This document shows positions 16,257 to 25,559 of a DNA stretch of 38,957 nucleotides, piece after piece. The notes under the pieces were generated by a model. It was given only the letters and a program-made list of their open reading frames with translations, was not told the origin of the DNA and ran no database searches. The stretch covers positions 1-38,957 of the forward strand of contig JADJBL010000039.1 in the NCBI GenBank assembly GCA_016703765.1, written 5' to 3'. The position numbers were made by a program, and so were the translations under genes. Within the stretch, counting starts at the first letter, position 1. Each line of letters opens with the position of its first letter. This DNA comes from Saprospirales bacterium. GTDB taxonomy: Bacteria > Bacteroidota > Bacteroidia > Chitinophagales > Saprospiraceae.

Positions 16257-19200
16257 TTATCTTATCAACGTCACATCCCCTTCAAACAACTCGACCCTTC
16301 CGTCGATAAACTCGATTTCCGCAAACCAGGCAAATACCGCCGGGTTTACCGGCTGGCCCCTGTGGACCCCGTCCCAGCCGTAAGCCGGATTGTTCGGGAG
16401 GAAATGGTAGTATTCGCAAACCGATTCGCCCCAGCGGTTGAACACCAGGAAGGACCGGATCTCGAGGATGTTCTCGTCGCGGGCGAAAATGTGGAACACG
16501 TCGGTCTCCCCATCTCCGTTCGGGGAGAAAATGTTCGGCACGTAGATCTGGGGCCTTTCATCCACGAAAAACTGCACCGAAGCGGTCCCGAGGCATCCGT
16601 TTTCGTCCACCACCTCTACTTTATAGAGCAGGGTTTGAAGCGGCGTGGCGATGGGGTCGAGGCAGTCCGCACAGCTCAAACCGGAAGCCGGCGTCCAGGT
16701 GATCAGCCCGATCTGGTTGTCCGGCAGGTTGACCTGCACATCCAGCTGATAGGAATCACCTTGCAGCAATTCCACCGTGGCATCTACTTCCAAAACGATG
16801 GGAGCCGGCTCCACAATGGCCTGGATCTCCGGATCGGTTTCGCAGCCAAGGGCATCCTGGATCAGGATGGTGTAGACATCTGGCCCCAGGCCTGTAAACA
16901 AGGGACTCGACTGAAAGCTAAACCCGCCGTTGATCGAATACAAATAGGGAGGCGTGCCCCCGCTTACCCCGAGAACCTCTATTTGCCCCCGGTCTCCATG
17001 GCAGGGAGGCTGGTCGGCCACAAAAGCCGGATTGGCCGGAATATCCTGGATCACTACCACCTGATCGGCGTTGGAGCAGCCGTTTACCAGGTTGGTCACG
17101 CTCAGCAAATAGGTGCCTCCGGTCGTGACGCCCGGGTTGAGGGTATTGCCCCCCGATGCGATCTGTCCGTCTCCTGTCGTCCATAGGTATTGCAGGCTGG
17201 TCGTGGCAGCGGTGGCGCTCCCCTGCAGGAAGGTCATATCCTCAAAACAGGGAAGGGTAAAATCGACGCCCGCGTCCACCGTGGGCTGGACGATGTCCTG
17301 GCTCACCTGAACATTCATGCTGTTGATACAACCGTTGATATCGTTGGTGATCGTCAGGGTGTACGTGCCCGGCTCATCGACGGTCGCGTTGGGGGTCAGC
17401 CCCCCGACTACAATATTGCCGGTGGAGGTGGTCCAAATCAGGTCGAAATCGGCGCCGGTATCAGAAGCGGAACCATTCAAGGTCACCTGTTCCTGAGCGC
17501 AGGTCAGCAGCCCTGGATTGGCCACCACGACGACCGGCAACACGGTGTTTTCCTCCACGAGTATCGGGTCGGAGGAAGAGCAGCCGTTGTCCAAATCGAC
17601 GATATTCAGCACGTAGGTTCCCGGTTCGTCGATCTGGGGCGTGAGGGTATTTCCGCCCGATATAATATTTCCGTCGGTGGAAGTCCAGTTGTAAGACAGG
17701 TTTGGACTGCTCCCGCTCGCAGTTCCGCTCAAGGTAAGGGTAGTCACCGTGCAGGTCAGATCGGCCGCCGTGCCCGCATCGCCCGTCGGGGCCACGATGT
17801 TTTGCAGCACCGTAGTGGTAGCCGGGGTGGAGCAACCGTTGAAGTTATTGAGCACATTGAGGTTGTAGGTTCCCGGCTCGTTGATGAGCGGGGCCAGGGT
17901 CGAGGCGCCGGAGAGGATATTTCCGTCGGGGCTCGTCCAGGAGTATGCGTAAATGGCGCCTGTGCTCGATCCGCTTCCACTCAGGGACAGGGTAGTAACC
18001 GCGCAGGTCAGGAGCCCCGGGGTGGAAGCCGCGGCCAGCGGAGGAGTGATATCCTGGTCGATGACCACGTTGTCCGCGGAAGAACATCCATTATCCAGAT
18101 TATTGACGAGCAACTGGTAGGTCCCGGGGGTGTTCACGGTGGGTGAAAGCGTATTCGCGCCCGAAAGAATGCCCGGGCCGCTCCAGAGGTAAGTAAAATC
18201 CAGTCCCGTGGAGGAACCAACGCCGTTAAGAGCCAATTGCTGGACGGCGCAGGTGAGGAGGTTGGAAGCCCCTGCCTCCGCATTGGGCGCCTGGACGTCG
18301 ATCGGCACCTCGACCATCACCGTGCTGAAACAATCGTTTGCCAGGTTGGTGACCGTCAGGATGTATTCACCCGGCTGATCTACTAAGGGCTCCAGGGTGC
18401 CACCCCCGGAAAGTATATTTCCGTCGGTGGTCGTCCAGTTGTATCCATACCCGGGTCCGGTATCGGAGCCCAGGCCACTGAGTTGGATGGAGGTGACCGC
18501 ACAGGTAATGGGGTCTGCCGTAGCAGCCGTAGCAACCGGGAAGGAAACGCCTGTGGTAATGTCAACCTGATCGTTGGAGCTACAGCCATTAATCGTATTG
18601 AACACCTCCAGTTCGTAGGAGCCCGCCTGGTCGATCAGCGGGTTGAGCGTATTTCCACCGCCCGATATATTCCCGTCGATCGTGGTCCAGGTGTAGGTAT
18701 ATTCCGGCCCCTGGTCTGCCATACCGCTGAGCGCAATGCTCGTGATCGAGCAGGTAAGCTCAGACGTAGGTCCGGCATCGGCGAGGGGGGCGACGAAATC
18801 TTCCACCACGAGCACGGCGCTGTTGCTCACACAATGGTTGACGGTGTTCGTCACAGTCAGCTCGTAGGTTCCGGGGCCACCCACGCTGGGTTGGGTACTG
18901 TTGGCGCCGGCGAGGATATTCCCATCGGAAGTGGTCCAAAAATAGCTGAAATTCGCTCCCACAGACGATCCGCCTCCGCTCAGCAGGATCTGCGGCTGGT
19001 AGCAGTTCAGCAAGCCCTGGGGACCGGCATTGGCTAGGGGATAGACGACGTCCTGGTCAATCAACACGCTGGAATTATCCGCACAGCCGTTTTGAAGGTT
19101 GGTCACCGTCAGTAAATAGGCACCTCCCGAAACGATGGAAGGATTGGGCGTATCCGCCCCGCTTTCGATATCGCCGTCGGTAGTGGTCCAAAGGTATTCG

Positions 19201-22200
19201 AGGGGCGCTCCTCCCCCATTCCCGGCGCCGGAAAGCACCAGGACCGTATCCGCGCAATTTATGACCCCACCGGGGCCCGCATCGACATCCGGTAAGGCAA
19301 AATCGGAATCCACCTGCGTCTGAACGCTGGAAGTACAGCCGTTGAGATTATCGGTCACTTCGAGTATGTACAAGCCGGGCTGATCCACCGATGGGTTCAG
19401 CGTATTTTGGTTTCCGGTAAAATTGCCTCCGTTGGTAGACCAGTTCAGGGTAATATCCGGCAATCCGCTAGCCGATCCGCTGAGCAGGATCTCGGGTTGG
19501 TAGCAATTCAGTTGATCGGGCATGGCAATGGCCAAAACCGGCGCGGCCGTATCTGCGGCGATCTGCACCGTCTGGCTGGTCACGCAAGCGTTGACCGTAT
19601 CGCTGATGGTCAGGATATAAGTGCCAGCCATATCGATCACAGGACTCAGGGTGCCCGTTCCGCCGACAAAATTGCCGTTGGGGGTCGACCAGGAGTACAC
19701 GAGGTTCGGGCTCTGCGAGCTTCCCGTGCCGTCGAGCGTGACCATAGGAAAATAGCAGTTCAGCGCATTCGACGGCGCTACATCCGCCACCGGTACGTTG
19801 GCGTCCTGGGTCACCTCGACGGAGGCCGAGGACGTGCAACCGTTAATAGTATCTACGACTACCAGGGTGTAAATACCTGCTTCTCCCACCAGGGGGTTGA
19901 GCGTTTGGTCTCCACTGATGATGTTTCCATCCTGTGTAGTCCATTCGTAATCAAATCTACTCACCTGCCCGGAAAGCGATCCCTGCAGGGTGTATTCGGT
20001 CAGAAAACAGGTCAATTCCTCTCCCGGGCCCGCGTTCACTCCGGGCAGTACGACATCTTCGACCACCGTAATTTCCGTCGTGGACAAGCATCCGTTTATG
20101 GTGTCGAGCACGGTCAGGGTGTAATCTCCCGGGGCGTCCACATCGGGCGTGAGGGTATTCACGCCGCTGACGATATTTCCGTCGGGGGTCGTCCATTCGT
20201 AAACGATCTGCGAAGCGGAGGAGGAAGCCGTACCGTCCAGAGTGACCACCGGGTCGAGGCAGCCCATCAGGATGGGATCCGCCGCCACGGCCACCGGGAT
20301 GGCGATATTCTGGGAAATGGCAACCGTATCCGAAGAAAGGCAGGTATTCAAGGTGTTGGACACGGTGAGGATGTAATTGCCGGGTTCATCGACCTCGGGC
20401 GTCGTGGTATTCCCTCCCGAAAGGATGTTGCCGTTGGGAGTGGTCCAGCTGTAAATGAGCCCGGGGCCGGAGTCCGAGGCGCTTCCATCCAGTTCCAGAG
20501 TTGTAACAGCACAAGTCAGGATGTCTCCAGGCCCCGCTTCGGAAACGGGGATCTGAATGTCCTGGCTCACCACGACCTGATCCAGACTTTGGCAGCCGGT
20601 AGCCGGGTTGGTCACCGCGATCTGATAAGAGCCCGGTGCGTCGACCAAGGGATTCAGGGTATTTTGTCCCGACACAAAGTTTCCGTCCAGGGTGGACCAG
20701 ACATAGCTCAGGTTCGAGCCGTTGCCGATGGCCGCGTTCAGTTGAATTTGGTCGACGGTGCAGTTCAGGCCCTGCGGGGTAGCCAAATTGATCGTCGGAA
20801 GGTCTGCGTTTTCCGGAACCGTGATCTGGCCATCGGTGGAACAGTTGTTTGTGGTATTCAGGATCGTCAGTTCGTAGGTGCCTCCGCTGGATATGACCGG
20901 CGATGGGCCTCCTTGTCCGCTGACGATATTTCCATCTGTCGTGGTCCAGGTGTACGTGAAATTGGGTCCGGTCGAAGAGCCGTTTGTATTGAGCGTGAGC
21001 TGCGGCGTGGCGCAGGAGATGATACCCGGAGGCGCAATGGCCAGCGCCGGATTGACGACGTTTTCCTGCACCGTAACCCCTCCCCCGTTCAAACACCCGG
21101 TGGCATTGTTGACGATGGTAAGGATATAGGTGCCGCCTTCATTGACGACGATGGAAAGCGTGCCCTGGCCGCTGACGATGTTGCCCGTAGCAGTATTCCA
21201 ACTGTAAGATAAATTCCCCTGGCTGGTAGAAGCCGTCGCATCGATGGTCACCTGCGGCGTAAAGCAGTTCACTTCCCCCGGAGGCTGGATGCTGATCGTG
21301 GGGAGGACGATATTCTGTGTTACGTTTACGAAGGAGGAGGACTGACATCCGTTGGCCTGGCTGGTCACCGTCAGTTGGTAGGTGCCCGGGAGGTTGACGA
21401 TCGGGGTGGGCGTATTGCCTCCCGCTACGATATTTCCGTTAGTCGTGCTCCACTGAAAGGTGAAGAAGGGACCGGAGGAGGATTGCGTGCCGTTCAGCGC
21501 CACTTGCGGGATCACACAGGTGAGCACCTGCGGAGGACCGGCATTGGCGATGGGCACGTTTGAGTCCACAATCACCGAAGTATTCGAAGAGGATGTACAA
21601 CCGTTGACGGTATTGGTCACGGTCAGGGTGTATAGACCGGGGGCATTGGCAATGGCAAACATGGTATTGGCCCCGCTGACGATATTCCCGTTTTGGGTGG
21701 TCCAGAGGTACGTAAAGTTGGGACCGGAGCTCGAAGCGGCGCCGATGAGTTGAACCTGGTTGACCACGCAGGTGAGTTCCGCAATCGGACCCGCGTTGGC
21801 AATCGGCGGGGTCAGGTTCGTTTGCACGACCACCGAAAAAGTAGCCGTACAATCGTTGTTCGTATTGGTCACCGTCAGGGTGTACAGCCCTCCGCCTCCG
21901 ACAGTGGGGGTCAGGGTATTGCCACCGCTGACGATGATGCCTCCCTGAGTCGTCCAATTATACGTCATGTTGGGTCCCGTGCTCGAGCCGTTTCCGTTGA
22001 GCTGTACCTGCGGGACGGCGCAGGTGATTGGAGGAGGTTGCGCCGCGGTGGCGAATGGCGGCAGGAAGCTCGCCGTGACGTTCACCTGATCAGTTGCGAT
22101 GCATCCGTTCCCCACATTGGTCACGGTCAGGGTGTAGAGGCCTGGTTGGTTGACGGTCGGAGTGAGGGTATTTGCACCGGAAATCACGCCCGGGCCGGTC

Positions 22201-25200
22201 CAGAGATAGGTGAAGCCCGGTCCTGCGCTGGAGCCTGCACCGTTAAGCTGCAGGGTGGGCGATCCGCAATCGAGCTGGAAAGTGGGTCCTGCCTCGGCCA
22301 CCGGCGGAGTGATATTTTGAGATACGTTGACCATGGCTGTATTTACACAACCCGTCGTCGTATTGGTCACGGTCAGGGTGTAGGTGCCCGGCTGGTTGAC
22401 TACCGGGGTCAGGGTGTTTCCGCCGCCGACAATACTTGGGCCCGACCACTGGTAGGTAAAATTGGGCCCCGTACTCGACCCGTTTCCGTTAATGGAAATG
22501 GCCGGGTTGGAACAAGTCAGCGGTGGCGCCGTGGCTGTGGCGATGGGCAATTGGGTCTGGTTGGGCACGTTGACCACCGTGTTGGCAGTACAGCCGTTGG
22601 TCGTATTGGTCACGGTCAGGGTATAGTTACCCGGTTGGTTCACGGTTGGGGTCAGGGTGTTTCCACCGCTTACAACGCCGGGGCCCGACCACTGGTAGGT
22701 AAAATTGGGCCCCGTGCTGGATCCGGTTCCGCTTATCGTCACCGATGGGTTATTGCAGGTAATTGGAGGGGCCGTGCCCATGGCCAGGGGCGGAGTGACG
22801 TCCTGCGGCACGCTCACCGTGGCGGTTTGGGTACAACCGTTGCTCGTGTTGGTCACCGTCAGGGTATAGGCGCCGGGTTGGTTGACCACCGGGTTGAGCG
22901 TATTCCCTCCGCTGACAATACCCGGGCCGGTCCACAAGTATGTAAAAGTTCCACCGGTCGAAGACCCGGCGCCGCTCAGGGTGAGGTTGGTCACCGAGCA
23001 GGTAAGGGTACCGGAGGCCGAAGCGGCGGCGGTGGGCGGGGTGAGGTTGGAGTTGACCGTCGCGGTTACCGTGGTGGTGCAACCGTTGGCATCTGTGATC
23101 GTGCCGGTGTAGGTTCCGGCAGGTAGGCCGCTGGGGTTGGCGCCCGAACCGGAGGGGCTCCACTGGTAAGTATATCCCGGCGTTCCCCCGCTTACGGCGG
23201 TGGTGATGTTTCCGGTCGGGTGGGTGCAATCGACTTGCTGCGTGCTGGTCACGGATGCATTGAGCAAGGGCGGATTGGTAAGGGTTGCGGAAGCTGTTTG
23301 GGTACATCCGTTGGCGTCGGTAACCGTAACCTGGTAGACCCCAGCAGCCAATCCGGTCGGGTCCTGGAGGGTGCTGCCGTTGCTCCAGATGTAGGTGTAT
23401 GGGCTGGTACCGTTGGCTACGGTGAGGTTGATCGAGCCGGTGCTTCCTCCGTTGCACAAGGGGTTGGTTGGCTGGGTAGAAGCGGTGATCTGCGGCGGAT
23501 TGCTCAGGCTAGCCGAAGCGGTCTGTTGGCAGCCGTTGGCATCGGTGATCGTAACGGAGAAAGATCCGGCAGGCAGTCCGGTAGGATCCTGGCCGGTGCT
23601 GCCGTTGCTCCAGACGTAGGTATAAGGCGGAGTACCTCCGGTTGGGGTCAAATTGATCGATCCGGTGCTGCCTCCGTTGCAAATCGGGTTGGTACCCACG
23701 GCCGTTGCGCTCAGCTGCGTCGGCTGGGTGAGGGTGACCGAAACGGTTTGCTGGCAGCCGTTGGCGTCGGTGACTGTCCCGTTAAAAGTACCGACCGGCA
23801 GGTTCATTGGGTTCTGGCTGTTGCTTCCGTTGCTCCAGTTGTAGGTATAGGGCGGGGTTCCGCCTCCGGGCGTCAGGGTGATGGAGCCCGTATTTCCTCC
23901 AAAACACAATGGATTGGTCCCGGTAGCGGAGGCAGTCAGTTGGGGTGGGTTCGTGAGTGTGACGGAGACGATCTGCTCGCAGTCGTTTGCATCGGTGACG
24001 GTAACGGTATAGGTGCCTGCCGGGACGCCGTTGAGGTCCTGGTTGGTACCGTTATTGCTCCATTGGTAGGAATAAGGCGTGGTTCCTCCCGACACGCTCA
24101 GGTCGATGGATCCCGTGTTTCCGCCGTTGCAAAGCGGGTTGGTCCCGGTGGCCGAAGCAGTCAATAGAGGCGGGTTGGTCAGGGTGGCGGTGGCGGTCTG
24201 GGTACAGCCGTTGGCATCCGTGACGGTCACGTTATAGGTGCCGGCGGGAAGGCCCGAGGGGTCCTGGATCATCGAGCCGTTGCTCCAGTTATAGGTATAT
24301 GGTGAGGTTCCTCCCGTGACCGTGAGGTCGATGGCCCCATCGCTCGAGCTGTTGCAATCCGGCTGGTTCACCGTAGTCTGGGCATTGATGGTGATAAGCG
24401 GCACGTTGATGTTGCCCGAAACGGCGCCGGGGCAGTTGCCTGTCACGGTGGCAACCGAGGTGAGCACTACGGCGCCCGGGTTATTGACCACGAGCGTATA
24501 TGGCTTGTTCGATGTGGTTATGGGTGTTTGAGGAACTCCTCCCACGGTATACCCGAAAGTCCAGGGCCCGGTACCGGTAAAAGTGACGGTCAGGTTGACG
24601 GGGCTATTATTCCCCTGGGCGCACAGGACGCCGTTTCCGCTTAGGGTGGCGCTTGGCGTGGGCACTATGTTTACGGTGAGACAGGATGTGGTGGGGTTGG
24701 CGTAACATAGGTTTTCCGTGTCCAGGCAAATGGTAGCCGGGCCTGGGGTATTGCCCCAGGTGATGTTGATGTTGTTGTTGGTCCCCGAAACCGATCCCGC
24801 ACCGGCAGGCGATATGGCCCAGTTGTAAATCGTGGCGCCCGTAACGGGGGGAACAGAATAGGGCATGGTGCTTCCCTGGCAGGGGTTGAGGTTGCCGGTT
24901 ACAGCGCCTGGGTTAGCAGGCGGCACGCCCACGGTGGAGCCGGAGAGCACGTCGATCGAATAGTCGCAGACGTTCCCTCCGCAGCCGTCGAGCACCATCC
25001 AGTAAACGGCGCCTATAATGTAGTTGTTGGCAGTCAGGATAAAGGGATCCTCGGTACATGCGCATTGCACATCCATCACGGGACCGCCGCAGCCGTAGTA
25101 GATCCCGCCCTGGAGGCCCTGGTTGCCGCCGGGAGAGCAATTGGAAGGCGTTACCTGAATGGTGATCGTGGTAGAGCCTGCAAAAAATGCAAACCACTCG

Positions 25201-25427
25201 TCGTTGTTGAGGGTCCAGGGAGGCCCGCAGCCGGGAAAATTTTGAGGGGCGTTTGAGTTGTTAATCGTCGCACAATATCCATCGAGGTTTTCGCAAAGTA
25301 TGGGGGCAAGAGGGCAGGTGTTCCCCGGTTCGGGGAATCCCGGCGGGGGACATTGAGCGCGAAGGAATGGGGTAAAGAAAAGGATGGAAAGGGTTAGAAA
25401 AAAGTAGCTTTTTCTCATGATGTTCAT
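16257..25427 (-). CDS. Giant SprB-like secreted adhesin with Ig/PKD-like repeats and T9SS type B domain
   Basis: A 3056-residue predicted cell-surface adhesin. The signal peptide (SYFFLTLSILFFTPFLRAQ) is followed by a Cys-rich N-terminal region (to about residue 340), then six SprB-type repeats (about 340-795) with the core GGTxPYTYxWSNGS, LPAGTYxVTVTDANGC. About 24 further repeats of 81-84 residues follow (about 797-2800); each has LTC near its start, YxWTTxDGNIxSGGNTLxP in the middle and YxLTVTNxxNGC near the end. A seventh SprB-like unit (about 2800-2890) and an Ig-like region (ITWTPASGLSCADC) precede the C-terminal type B sorting domain (VPNIFSPNGDGETDVFHIFA, FNRWGESV), known from gliding-motility-associated proteins. 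I prefer ATG 25427, but ATG 25418 (MRKSYFF) is equally possible. The family is secreted by the T9SS and can support gliding or attachment; for this protein that is inference. Upstream is a perfect TATCTTTG box. Confidence 0.9.
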   Translation of the reverse strand: MNIMRKSYFFLTLSILFFTPFLRAQCPPPGFPEPGNTCPLAPILCENLDGYCATINNSNAPQNFPGCGPPWTLNNDEWFAFFAGSTTITIQVTPSNCSPGGNQGLQGGIYYGCGGPVMDVQCACTEDPFILTANNYIIGAVYWMVLDGCGGNVCDYSIDVLSGSTVGVPPANPGAVTGNLNPCQGSTMPYSVPPVTGATIYNWAISPAGAGSVSGTNNNINITWGNTPGPATICLDTENLCYANPTTSCLTVNIVPTPSATLSGNGVLCAQGNNSPVNLTVTFTGTGPWTFGYTVGGVPQTPITTSNKPYTLVVNNPGAVVLTSVATVTGNCPGAVSGNINVPLITINAQTTVNQPDCNSSSDGAIDLTVTGGTSPYTYNWSNGSMIQDPSGLPAGTYNVTVTDANGCTQTATATLTNPPLLTASATGTNPLCNGGNTGSIDLSVSGGTTPYSYQWSNNGTNQDLNGVPAGTYTVTVTDANDCEQIVSVTLTNPPQLTASATGTNPLCFGGNTGSITLTPGGGTPPYTYNWSNGSNSQNPMNLPVGTFNGTVTDANGCQQTVSVTLTQPTQLSATAVGTNPICNGGSTGSINLTPTGGTPPYTYVWSNGSTGQDPTGLPAGSFSVTITDANGCQQTASASLSNPPQITASTQPTNPLCNGGSTGSINLTVANGTSPYTYIWSNGSTLQDPTGLAAGVYQVTVTDANGCTQTASATLTNPPLLNASVTSTQQVDCTHPTGNITTAVSGGTPGYTYQWSPSGSGANPSGLPAGTYTGTITDANGCTTTVTATVNSNLTPPTAAASASGTLTCSVTNLTLSGAGSSTGGTFTYLWTGPGIVSGGNTLNPVVNQPGAYTLTVTNTSNGCTQTATVSVPQDVTPPLAMGTAPPITCNNPSVTISGTGSSTGPNFTYQWSGPGVVSGGNTLTPTVNQPGNYTLTVTNTTNGCTANTVVNVPNQTQLPIATATAPPLTCSNPAISINGNGSSTGPNFTYQWSGPSIVGGGNTLTPVVNQPGTYTLTVTNTTTGCVNTAMVNVSQNITPPVAEAGPTFQLDCGSPTLQLNGAGSSAGPGFTYLWTGPGVISGANTLTPTVNQPGLYTLTVTNVGNGCIATDQVNVTASFLPPFATAAQPPPITCAVPQVQLNGNGSSTGPNMTYNWTTQGGIIVSGGNTLTPTVGGGGLYTLTVTNTNNDCTATFSVVVQTNLTPPIANAGPIAELTCVVNQVQLIGAASSSGPNFTYLWTTQNGNIVSGANTMFAIANAPGLYTLTVTNTVNGCTSSSNTSVIVDSNVPIANAGPPQVLTCVIPQVALNGTQSSSGPFFTFQWSTTNGNIVAGGNTPTPIVNLPGTYQLTVTSQANGCQSSSFVNVTQNIVLPTISIQPPGEVNCFTPQVTIDATASTSQGNLSYSWNTATGNIVSGQGTLSIVVNEGGTYILTIVNNATGCLNGGGVTVQENVVNPALAIAPPGIISCATPQLTLNTNGSSTGPNFTYTWTTTDGNIVSGQGGPSPVISSGGTYELTILNTTNNCSTDGQITVPENADLPTINLATPQGLNCTVDQIQLNAAIGNGSNLSYVWSTLDGNFVSGQNTLNPLVDAPGSYQIAVTNPATGCQSLDQVVVSQDIQIPVSEAGPGDILTCAVTTLELDGSASDSGPGLIYSWTTPNGNILSGGNTTTPEVDEPGNYILTVSNTLNTCLSSDTVAISQNIAIPVAVAADPILMGCLDPVVTLDGTASSSASQIVYEWTTPDGNIVSGVNTLTPDVDAPGDYTLTVLDTINGCLSTTEITVVEDVVLPGVNAGPGEELTCFLTEYTLQGSLSGQVSRFDYEWTTQDGNIISGDQTLNPLVGEAGIYTLVVVDTINGCTSSASVEVTQDANVPVADVAPSNALNCYFPMVTLDGTGSSQSPNLVYSWSTPNGNFVGGTGTLSPVIDMAGTYILTISDTVNACVTSQTVQIAADTAAPVLAIAMPDQLNCYQPEILLSGSASGLPDITLNWSTNGGNFTGNQNTLNPSVDQPGLYILEVTDNLNGCTSSVQTQVDSDFALPDVDAGPGGVINCADTVLVLSGAGNGGGAPLEYLWTTTDGDIESGADTPNPSIVSGGAYLLTVTNLQNGCADNSSVLIDQDVVYPLANAGPQGLLNCYQPQILLSGGGSSVGANFSYFWTTSDGNILAGANSTQPSVGGPGTYELTVTNTVNHCVSNSAVLVVEDFVAPLADAGPTSELTCSITSIALSGMADQGPEYTYTWTTIDGNISGGGNTLNPLIDQAGSYELEVFNTINGCSSNDQVDITTGVSFPVATAATADPITCAVTSIQLSGLGSDTGPGYGYNWTTTDGNILSGGGTLEPLVDQPGEYILTVTNLANDCFSTVMVEVPIDVQAPNAEAGASNLLTCAVQQLALNGVGSSTGLDFTYLWSGPGILSGANTLSPTVNTPGTYQLLVNNLDNGCSSADNVVIDQDITPPLAAASTPGLLTCAVTTLSLSGSGSSTGAIYAYSWTSPDGNILSGASTLAPLINEPGTYNLNVLNNFNGCSTPATTTVLQNIVAPTGDAGTAADLTCTVTTLTLSGTASGSSPNLSYNWTSTDGNIISGGNTLTPQIDEPGTYVLNIVDLDNGCSSSDPILVEENTVLPVVVVANPGLLTCAQEQVTLNGSASDTGADFDLIWTTSTGNIVVGGLTPNATVDEPGTYTLTITNDINGCINSMNVQVSQDIVQPTVDAGVDFTLPCFEDMTFLQGSATAATTSLQYLWTTGDGQIASGGNTLNPGVTTGGTYLLSVTNLVNGCSNADQVVVIQDIPANPAFVADQPPCHGDRGQIEVLGVSGGTPPYLYSINGGFSFQSSPLFTGLGPDVYTILIQDALGCETDPEIQAIVEPAPIVLEVDATVELLQGDSYQLDVQVNLPDNQIGLITWTPASGLSCADCLDPIATPLQTLLYKVEVVDENGCLGTASVQFFVDERPQIYVPNIFSPNGDGETDVFHIFARDENILEIRSFLVFNRWGESVCEYYHFLPNNPAYGWDGVHRGQPVNPAVFAWFAEIEFIDGRVELFEGDVTLIR

Positions 25428-25479
25428 TTACAAGGAGGGTAAACAATTCGGCAAAATCGGTTTTGGCCAAATTTTCATC

Positions 25480-25487
25480 CAAAGATA
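25480..25487 (-). promoter_or_regulatory. Putative -7 box of the giant adhesin gene
   Basis: The minus strand reads TATCTTTG, a perfect TAnnTTTG match, 52 nt upstream of the 25427 start. A T-rich sequence occupies the -33 distance. It lies between the valS terminator and the gene, so the adhesin probably has its own transcript. Confidence 0.45.
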
Positions 25488-25499
25488 CCTATTCGAGAT

Positions 25500-25548
25500 A
25501 AAAAAAAGAAGGGGAAACGCTGCCTGCGCCCCCCCTTCCTTTTTTTCA
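25500..25548 (-). terminator. Terminator after valS
   Basis: On the minus strand AAAAAAAGGAAGGGG pairs with CCCCTTCTTTTTTT around a GC-rich loop, ending in seven T. It starts 12 nt after the valS stop. Confidence 0.7.
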
Positions 25549-25559
25549 GACCAGTTTTT

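Noticed and set aside
19407..23126. Long open frames on the plus strand (601 codons at 19407-21212 and 477 codons at 21693-23126) opposite the giant adhesin gene
   Set aside because: They are antisense to a repeat-rich gene of even composition, have Gly/Arg/His-rich translations without family features, and show the periodicity of the adhesin repeats. They are shadows.
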